The translations under genes and the position numbers were made by a program. From a bacterium (GTDB taxonomy: Bacteria; Gemmatimonadota; Gemmatimonadetes; Longimicrobiales; RSA9): a stretch of DNA of 64,000 nucleotides. The stretch lies in contig QGVH01000004.1 of assembly GCA_003242735.1 (NCBI GenBank), positions 1 to 64,000 on the forward strand, in the 5' to 3' direction. Below are positions 54,874 to 61,135 of this stretch, piece after piece. The notes beneath the pieces were generated by a model. It was not told the origin of the DNA, did not search any database, and saw only the letters and a list, made by a program, of their open reading frames with translations. How positions within the stretch are numbered: the first letter of the stretch is position 1; every line of letters begins with the position of its first letter.

Positions 54874-55325
54874 GCAGGTGGTCGTTTGCGGTGCTACTGG
54901 GCCTGGTCCTGCTCTGGGGCCCGGCCTCGGCCCAGGGCGCGCCGCAGCAGGAGGATTCGGTCGCGCCGGCCGACCCGGCGCTGGAGGCGGCCGTGCGGGC
55001 GGTCGCGTCTCAGATCCGGTGCGTTGTCTGTCAGGGTCTTTCCATTGAGGACTCGCACACGGACCTGGCCCGCGAAATGAGGCAGATCGTGCGGGAGCAG
55101 CTCGCCGCGGGCCGCACGCCGGAGGAGGTGAAGGAGTACTTCGTCGCCCGGTACGGGGAGTGGATCCTCCTCGACCCGCCCGCCCGCGGCTTCAACCTCA
55201 CCGTCCACGTCCTCCCCGTCCTCGGTCTCGTGGTCGGCGCTATCGTCGTCGTGCTCCTCATCCGCCGGTGGACCCGGGCGCCGGCGGAGGAGGGTAGCGC
55301 CGGCCCCGGGGAGAACCTGGCCTAG
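54870..55325 (+). CDS. ccmH: Cytochrome c maturation thiol protein CcmH
   Basis: CcmH keeps apocytochrome thiols reduced for heme attachment. The 151-residue protein has a signal peptide (about 1-22), the redox motif CVVC at 51-54 in RCVVCQGLSIEDS, the family segment EVKEYFVARYGEWILLDPP, and one C-terminal membrane helix (about 111-132). It lacks the CcmI TPR part. No CcmG thioredoxin gene is found beside it. Confidence 0.94.
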   Translation: MSRWSFAVLLGLVLLWGPASAQGAPQQEDSVAPADPALEAAVRAVASQIRCVVCQGLSIEDSHTDLAREMRQIVREQLAAGRTPEEVKEYFVARYGEWILLDPPARGFNLTVHVLPVLGLVVGAIVVVLLIRRWTRAPAEEGSAGPGENLA

Positions 55326-55414
55326 GGCGGGGCACGATCCGGACCCGCTCGCACCGGCAGCGGTACTAACCATCAGGAGACTGGCGAGACGGCACGACCT
55401 CCACTGGAGACTGC

Positions 55415-56266
55415 ATGTACCCGACGATCTTCCGCATCGGAGACTTCTCCGTCTCGAGCTTCGGCCTCATGATCTTCCTCTCCTTCCTGGTGGGGGCGTG
55501 GGTCTTGGCCGGGCAGCTTCGGCGCCGGGGCCTGAACCCGGAGCTGGCGTGGGACCTCCTCGTCTGGATCGCCATCGGCGGGATCGCGGGTGCGAAGGCC
55601 TACTACCTCGCCCTGCACGTGCAGGACCTCCTGGCGGACCCGATCGGCAGCATCTTCAGCCGCGGCGGCTTCGTCTGGTACGGCGGGCTGATCGGTGGCG
55701 TCGCCGCCTACTACTGGCAGGTGCGCCGGCGAGGGCTGCCGCTGGGCACCATGTTCGACGCGACGGCGCCATCTCTCGCGCTGGCGTACGCCATCGGGCG
55801 CATCGGCTGCTTCCTGGTGGGCGACGACTACGGCCTGCCCACCGACAGTTGGGTGGGGATCGCGTTCCCGGAAGGGGCGCCGCCCAGCACGGCGGGCTAC
55901 CTGCGGTCCATCGGGGTGGACGTCCCGGCCTCGATCCCGGACGGCCAGGTCATGGCGGTCCACCCCACGCAGCTCTACGAGACCGGCGCCGCCCTGGTGA
56001 TGTTCGCGATCCTGTGGAAGGCCGCGGGCCGCAAGTGGCAGCCGGGCCGGCTGTTCGGCCTGTACCTGGCGCTGTACGGCGTTGAGCGCTTCCTGATCGA
56101 GTTCGTGCGCGCCAAGTCGGACCGCATCCTCCTCGGGCTCTCCACGTCCCAGATCGCGAGCCTGCTCCTCCTGGTGGTCGCGGCGGTGCTCTGGATCCGG
56201 ACGGCGGAACGGCCGGCGCGGGCGGTGGGCGGTTCGCTCGCCGTGCGGGAGGGGTCCGGTTCCTGA
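55415..56266 (+). CDS. lgt: Prolipoprotein diacylglyceryl transferase
   Basis: Lgt transfers diacylglycerol to the lipobox cysteine of prelipoproteins. The 283-residue membrane protein has about seven helices, the essential GRIGCFLVGDDYG signature, and HPTQLYE near 184-190. It serves substrates such as LemA and the lipoprotein at 57770. An 89-base gap separates it from ccmH, with no clear promoter. It runs towards the uracil-DNA glycosylase gene; a short stem AGCCCG/CGGGCT at 56294-56310 lies between the two stops. Confidence 0.95.
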   Translation: MYPTIFRIGDFSVSSFGLMIFLSFLVGAWVLAGQLRRRGLNPELAWDLLVWIAIGGIAGAKAYYLALHVQDLLADPIGSIFSRGGFVWYGGLIGGVAAYYWQVRRRGLPLGTMFDATAPSLALAYAIGRIGCFLVGDDYGLPTDSWVGIAFPEGAPPSTAGYLRSIGVDVPASIPDGQVMAVHPTQLYETGAALVMFAILWKAAGRKWQPGRLFGLYLALYGVERFLIEFVRAKSDRILLGLSTSQIASLLLLVVAAVLWIRTAERPARAVGGSLAVREGSGS

Positions 56267-56361
56267 GCCGGAGCCCTCCCGGTGGTGAGCCGGAGCCCGC
56301 ACGTCGGGCTGCCGCGATGTCGCTCCCGCCCCGGCGCTGCGTCGCGGCGCCCCCCGGCGGC

Positions 56362-57042
56362 TCAGTCCTCGAGCCGTGCAAGGACCTCCCGGATCCGCCC
56401 GAAGTCTTCCTCCACCGACGGCAGCAGGTCGGGTGCGCGCAACACCGCGGCGGGGTGGAGCGTGGGCAGGATCGTGAGCCGGCGGCCGTCGCGTTCCACC
56501 GTGGTGGCCTTGCCCCTCAGCTCCGTCACCTTCGCGTTCCGGATGAAGTAGCCGAGTGCGACGCGGCCGAGGGTCACGATCAGGCGGGGCTGCACCAGCC
56601 GGAGTTGCGCATCCAGCCACGGCGCGTGCGCCCGGATCTCGGCGGCACGGGGCGTACGGTTGCCGGGTGGGCGGCACGCGACCACGTTCGTGATGAAGAC
56701 GTCCTCCCGTTCCAGGCCGGCGTTCGCCAGCAGCCTGTCCAGCAACCGGCCGGCGCGACCGACGAACGGCGCGCCCCGCCGATCCTCTTCCGCACCGGGC
56801 GCCTCCCCCAGGATCAGCACGGCCGCACGGCGTGGGCCGACCCCGGGGACGACCTGCGTCCTCCCCGAAGCGAGCTCGCACCGCGTGCAGCACGCCATGT
56901 CGGAGAAGAGCGCGCCGAGGGAGCGGTAGCTCGGCACCGGATCGGGTACGCCGGGCACAAACGGCGCCGGGTCGCCCCGCCCCTTCCAGCAGTCGCCCGC
57001 CTTCGGCCGGGCCTCGCGGTCTCGCTCACGGTTGGTCGACAT
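56362..57042 (-). CDS. Type-4-like uracil-DNA glycosylase, one Fe-S cysteine replaced
   Basis: Removes uracil from DNA in base-excision repair. The 226-residue protein has the family motif GEAPGAEED at 79-87, NVVACRPP near 119-126 and LHPAAVL near 195-201. Family 4 enzymes bind a [4Fe-4S] cluster through four cysteines: here C52, C55 and C123 are present, but the fourth position is H139 (codon 56626-56628), so the ligand would be histidine or lost. Start (ATG at 57042) has GGAGGG upstream. It is convergent with lgt. Confidence 0.9.
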   Translation of the reverse strand: MSTNRERDREARPKAGDCWKGRGDPAPFVPGVPDPVPSYRSLGALFSDMACCTRCELASGRTQVVPGVGPRRAAVLILGEAPGAEEDRRGAPFVGRAGRLLDRLLANAGLEREDVFITNVVACRPPGNRTPRAAEIRAHAPWLDAQLRLVQPRLIVTLGRVALGYFIRNAKVTELRGKATTVERDGRRLTILPTLHPAAVLRAPDLLPSVEEDFGRIREVLARLED

Positions 57043-57243
57043 CCCACACTCCCTCCCCGCACGGAACGGCGGGGCAGACAATCGGCGGGCGGCGCTCGAA
57101 GCGCCACGATCGGAGCGCCGGCCCGGCGCCGGGAGGTCCAGCCGGCGGCCAGGTGCCGTGCTGGGGCTTGACGGCGCGTCGGACGCTCCGGGAGAATACG
57201 CCGTCGCCCCGGACCTGGCCACACCGCACACCGGAGACTCCTC

Positions 57244-57459
57244 ATGGACACCACCATCCTGGTGGTCGAGCAACTGCGCGACCGACCCACAGCGGACCGG
57301 CTCCGGCGCCTCCTCGACGGTGAACCGGGCGTCGCCGGTGTCGTTGCCCTCGAGGAACGCGGGGAGATCTACGTGAAGCACAACCCCGCCCGCACGCCGT
57401 ACACCCGCCTCCTCGCGCGGCTCGAGGGCGAGGGCTTTCGGGCGCGCGTGAAGCTCTAG
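57244..57459 (+). CDS. 71-residue ferredoxin-fold-like protein
   Basis: A small protein with a beta-alpha-beta-beta-alpha-beta pattern (TTILVVEQL, ADRLRRLLDGEPGVAGVVALEERGEIYV, YTRLLARLEGEGF), like heavy-metal-associated domains but without the CxxC metal site. Function unknown. GGAGAC lies nine bases before ATG 57244. A stem of two GCCGGC copies (57459-57478) follows its stop. Confidence 0.65.
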   Translation: MDTTILVVEQLRDRPTADRLRRLLDGEPGVAGVVALEERGEIYVKHNPARTPYTRLLARLEGEGFRARVKL

Positions 57460-57769
57460 CCGGCAGGGGAGTGCCGGCAACACCGCCCGATCGGCGCGCA
57501 GAGGCCGTTCGAGCGTCCCGCAGGGCCGTAGGGGCGGTGTGCGATCGCGTGGCTCCCCGGGTACGGACGGGTCCCGACCGACGCCCCCCGGGATCGCGCC
57601 GCTCGGACGCGAATCGACCCATCCCCGAAGAGCGCTCCTCCACTGCCCACGTCGGCTGGAATGTGGATTGCCTGACATCGCCGGGTCGGGAGCGCGGCTT
57701 CCGTCCGCACGCGGCCGCGTGCGGCGCCCGCTCCCCCACAGCCGGGCACGGTGTGGAGGAGGGTGTTGG
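57460..57769 (+). other. Non-coding interval between two small genes
   Basis: These 310 bases hold no gene I can support. At the start is a hairpin, GCCGGC (57459-57464) with GCCGGC (57473-57478), without a T-run. The last 20 bases are the ribosome-binding site GGAGGAGGG of the lipoprotein gene. No promoter of the type seen elsewhere in the window was found. Confidence 0.6.
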
Positions 57770-58258
57770 ATGCGCGGACAGCCGGGTCGGGCGTGCTTGG
57801 CGCTGGTCTTGATCGCGGGTACGAGCGCCTGTGGGGTGAGACTCCTCGATCGATGGGCGGGTCGCCCGACGACGAAGACCGCCGTCCCGGCACCCGCCGA
57901 TGCACTGTGGGAGCGGCTCCCCGCAGAACTCGCCGCGCTCGGCCTGCTCGTGGAGGAGGTCCGGCGCGGCGACCGGGTCGTCCAGCTCGCCTGGCTGACG
58001 CCCTCAGGGGACGGCCGGCAGTACCTCGCCTGCGAGACGAACGGTCCCGTGGGCAGCGCGTCACTCCGCCCCCGGGTAGAGGTCGTGCCGCGTGATGCCG
58101 GCAGCGAGATCATCATCTCAACGGAGGTCCGGTCCACCGTCGGCGCCCCGTGTCGGTCCAACGGCCGCTTCGAGCAGTGGCTGCTCGAGCGGTTGGAACC
58201 CGCCATCGCGGCAGCGGCCGGGGCAGCCACGGACGGCGCGGGCGTCGAGCCGGAGTGA
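57770..58258 (+). CDS. Putative lipoprotein of unknown function
   Basis: A 162-residue protein with a lipoprotein-like signal (MRGQPGRACLALVLIAGTSAC; cysteine 21). The following domain has alternating strands and helices (WERLPAELAALGLLVEEV, VQLAWLTP) and two further cysteines (near 89 and 125) that could pair. ATG 57770 has GGAGGAGGG upstream. It ends 14 bases before the stop of the convergent GWxTD-like gene. Family not recognised. Confidence 0.65.
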   Translation: MRGQPGRACLALVLIAGTSACGVRLLDRWAGRPTTKTAVPAPADALWERLPAELAALGLLVEEVRRGDRVVQLAWLTPSGDGRQYLACETNGPVGSASLRPRVEVVPRDAGSEIIISTEVRSTVGAPCRSNGRFEQWLLERLEPAIAAAAGAATDGAGVEPE

Positions 58259-58272
58259 CCGCGCCCGCAGGC

Positions 58273-60084
58273 CTAGGCGTCGGGCCGCGCGATGCGGATC
58301 GCCTTCTGCGATTCGCGCCGCTGCCCGGTCACCAGGTCCTCGACGGCGAGCTGGACCACGTACAGGCCGGGTTTGAGCCCGGCCAGGTCGAGGTCCACGG
58401 CGAGGGGCTCGACGCCGCCGGCCACACCCGCGCCGGTCCAGGAAACCCGAGGCGGGGTGTCGGGGCCGACCAGCCCCAGCGTCCGGCCGACCCACCGCAC
58501 CGCCCGGCTGATCCCGGATTCGCCGGTCCTGCGAATCGAGACCTCAACGCGGTAGCGCGTCGCCCCGTCGCCGCCGTCCGCGAGACCGGAGACCTCCGCG
58601 TAGAGCCCCAACGTGTCCGTCGGCTGGACGATCAGCAACGCTCGCGGCGCGAGGCCGGGCGCGTCGCGGGTGCGGGGCAGCTCGGCGTCCCGGTAGGGGT
58701 GCGCGATTAGGATGTCCGACAGGGCGAGCTCGCCCGGGCCCGGCGCCTCCAGCGTGACCTCGTACCGGGCGCGGCCGGCCAGACGCGTCTCGTCCTCGAG
58801 CGCTTCGAGAGAGTAGACGAACCGACCCGGCGGCAGCGTCGTCTCGAAGCTCACGAAGAACGTGTCCCGAACCGACGCGGCCCGCTCCCGGCGCTCGGTC
58901 ACGTGGACGTAGGCGCTGTCCAGCACGAACAGGGCGGTGGCGGCCGTCCGGCCCGCACCGCCCTCCAGCGCCACGCTGTCCAGCGCGAGCGCGCCGTCCA
59001 CGCGCAGCACCACCGAGTCGCCCGCCGGGAAGCGGGTCACCTGATGGGCGAACGGGAGCAGCCGGCGGAAGGTCAGCGGCGCATAACCGCTCCGGGCGCG
59101 CGGGTTCTCCAACGGCGAAGGCTCCCCCGGCAACGGCGCCTCGCCGAGCCCCCGGGTCCGCAGCCGCTCCGGGACGTAGGCGAGCTGGTCCGGGTCGAAG
59201 TGCTCGATCATCCGCACATCCAGCGTCCAGCTCGAGACGTCCCGCTCCCGGCCCACCGGGACCCCGTAGCGGAGCGTCAGCTCGTCCAGGTCCTTGCCCC
59301 ACGGCACCATGCCGTAGACGACCGGCGCTTGCGAGAGCAGGCGTGCCCAGACATGCCGCGCGAAGTGCTCGGCCCGCGCTTCGTTCCCCGGCGTCAGATA
59401 GAGCGGGTCGGCCGCCACCCACAGCTCACGCTCGTACTGCCGCTGTCCCTCCTCGTCCAGGCCGCGGTAGAAGCGCCTCTCCTCCGCCGCCAGCAACACG
59501 TCCACCCGCTCGAGCCGCCGCGCCTCCTCAGGGGGCAGGCGCGCGATCCCCTCCGCGAACCGCCGTTCGGCCGCGCTGTCGTCGCCGCGCGCGTGCATGC
59601 CGAACGCCACCAGCAGCTCCTTCCAGGTCGAATCCGACGTCGCCCAGGCAAACGCCTCCGCCGCAGCGACGGCCTCCTCCGGCCTGCCATCCTCCACCAG
59701 GTAACGCACCAGTGAACCGGCGATCCGCAGGTCGCCGGGAACCGCGGCAAAGGCGCGCCGCAACGTCTCCACCGCGTTGCGCCGCGCCTCGACCACCCGC
59801 GGCGCTTCCGGCGGGACCGGGCGCGGCTCGCCCGTGTCGAACCTCAGGCAGAACCGCCCGACGATCTCGTCGCACTCGCCGCCGCCGGAGCCGAAGGTGG
59901 CAGGCGCCAGCCGACGGGCGAGACTCTCGTACTCGGCCTCCGCCTTGCGCGCCGCGCGCCGGTGGCGTTCGGCCGCCGCGTTCGCCGTATCCTGCGCTCC
60001 GAGCGCGGAAGTGGCGTGCACAAAGAGAGTTAGGAGGATCGCCAGGCACCGCCCGACCCCGGCCGCCTGGAACCTTTCTTGCAT
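58273..60084 (-). CDS. Secreted GWxTD-like domain protein
   Basis: A 603-residue protein with a signal peptide (about 1-30, ending ALGAQ). Residues about 30-190 are helical with TPR-like repeats; the middle holds LTPGNEARAEHFARHVWARL and YGMVPWGKDLDELTLRYGVPVGRE, which resembles the GWxTD domain common in Acidobacteria, Gemmatimonadota and Bacteroidetes, though the GW-x-TD residues are altered to WGKDL. The C-terminal half is beta-rich. Function unknown. It is divergent from the GntR gene with only 42 bases between the starts. Confidence 0.72.
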   Translation of the reverse strand: MQERFQAAGVGRCLAILLTLFVHATSALGAQDTANAAAERHRRAARKAEAEYESLARRLAPATFGSGGGECDEIVGRFCLRFDTGEPRPVPPEAPRVVEARRNAVETLRRAFAAVPGDLRIAGSLVRYLVEDGRPEEAVAAAEAFAWATSDSTWKELLVAFGMHARGDDSAAERRFAEGIARLPPEEARRLERVDVLLAAEERRFYRGLDEEGQRQYERELWVAADPLYLTPGNEARAEHFARHVWARLLSQAPVVYGMVPWGKDLDELTLRYGVPVGRERDVSSWTLDVRMIEHFDPDQLAYVPERLRTRGLGEAPLPGEPSPLENPRARSGYAPLTFRRLLPFAHQVTRFPAGDSVVLRVDGALALDSVALEGGAGRTAATALFVLDSAYVHVTERRERAASVRDTFFVSFETTLPPGRFVYSLEALEDETRLAGRARYEVTLEAPGPGELALSDILIAHPYRDAELPRTRDAPGLAPRALLIVQPTDTLGLYAEVSGLADGGDGATRYRVEVSIRRTGESGISRAVRWVGRTLGLVGPDTPPRVSWTGAGVAGGVEPLAVDLDLAGLKPGLYVVQLAVEDLVTGQRRESQKAIRIARPDA

Positions 60085-60126
60085 CCACCTTTGTGTCTCA
60101 CACCAATCCCAGGAAGGGAGGCGGCC
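60085..60126 (+). promoter_or_regulatory. Short divergent control region
   Basis: 42 bases separate the starts of the GWxTD-like gene (-) and the GntR-type gene (+). It contains TTGTGT-CTC-ACACCAA, an imperfect inverted repeat, and GGGAGG for the + gene. Promoters must overlap one of the coding regions. The repeat could be the operator of the regulator. Confidence 0.35.
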
Positions 60127-61098
60127 ATGGCAAGAGAGCAGGTCGCCGGAGCGATCATCCTCGGGAAGCTGCGCGAGCGCATCGTCTCGGGCCTGTACCT
60201 CGGGTACTGGCGTCCGGGAGAGCGGCTGCCCAGCATCCGGGAGATCGCCGAGGCGGAGCGTGTGGACCGCAAGACGGCGGCAGCGGCGTACCGGCGCTTG
60301 CAGGAGGAGGGGCTCGTGCGCGTACGAGCCCGGTCCGGCGTCTACCTCTGTGCGCCGCTCCTGCCCGAGCCGTCCGGACCCCTGGACCGGCTGCACCGGC
60401 AGTGGCTCGAGCACACGTACGAAGGAGCGCGCGCCCTGGGCCTGGACACCCGGACCATCCTCCGGCTGATCAACACGGTGTCCGAGGTCGAGCGCATCCC
60501 GTTGCCGGTGGTGGAGTGCAACTGGTCGCAAGCGGAGGCGCTCGCCGCCGAGTTGCGTGAGCGGCTCGAAGTCCACGCCGTGCCGTGCGTGCTGGAGGAA
60601 CTCCGCGCGGGTGAGCCCGTCCTCGCCGACGCGCCGGCGGTGGTCACGACGCCCTACCATGGCTCCGACCTCGCGTTGCTCGCGCCCGGTCGGGCGATCA
60701 TCGAGGCGACGCTCGCGCCCGGGCTGCTCCGGCAGATCCGCGACCGTCTCACGGCGGGCCGGGTGCTCGTGGTGGTGGACACGCCGATCGTGGAGCACAA
60801 GGTTCGGCGCGCCCTGGCCCACTGCGACCTCGGGCCCGTCATCGACGATCAGCTCCAGATCATCTCGGCGACCGATCGCGCCGAGCTGCTGGCGGCCGCT
60901 CGCAACGTTCGGACCGTGTTCCTCTGGCCGGGCGCACCCCAGTGGGTGGATGACGCCCTGCTCCCCAACGTCGAGCGGATCCGGCCGCGCCGGATGATCT
61001 CCGACGATTCGCTCGCCCGCGTTCAGGTCGCCATTCTGGACGCCGCGCTACGCCGCGCGAAGAGCGCTGTGAAGATGCAGGAAGCCCGGGCGGTATGA
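60127..61098 (+). CDS. GntR-type transcriptional regulator with unrecognised effector domain
   Basis: A 323-residue protein. Residues about 5-75 are a GntR winged helix (LRERIVSGLYLGYWRPGERLPSIREIAEAERVDRKT, YRRLQEEGLVRVRARSG). The remaining 240 residues alternate strands and helices (VVVDTPIVEHKVRRAL, TVFLWPGAPQWVDDALL) and look like a two-lobed ligand-binding fold; they match neither the FCD, UTRA nor aminotransferase types that I know. ATG 60127 has GGGAGG upstream. It probably controls itself and the divergent gene. Confidence 0.78.
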   Translation: MAREQVAGAIILGKLRERIVSGLYLGYWRPGERLPSIREIAEAERVDRKTAAAAYRRLQEEGLVRVRARSGVYLCAPLLPEPSGPLDRLHRQWLEHTYEGARALGLDTRTILRLINTVSEVERIPLPVVECNWSQAEALAAELRERLEVHAVPCVLEELRAGEPVLADAPAVVTTPYHGSDLALLAPGRAIIEATLAPGLLRQIRDRLTAGRVLVVVDTPIVEHKVRRALAHCDLGPVIDDQLQIISATDRAELLAAARNVRTVFLWPGAPQWVDDALLPNVERIRPRRMISDDSLARVQVAILDAALRRAKSAVKMQEARAV

Positions 61099-61135
61099 CA
61101 ATCCCGTGGGTGCAGGCGATGGCGAGGGCGCCGCT

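Noticed and set aside
57168-57199. TTGACG with GAATAC as a promoter for the 71-residue gene
   Set aside because: Spacing would be 20 bases and the -10 is poor, unlike the other sites in the window.
57456-58064. Open frame on the - strand opposite the lipoprotein gene
   Set aside because: Arg-rich, no ribosome-binding site, and the + strand frame has a signal peptide and good upstream site.
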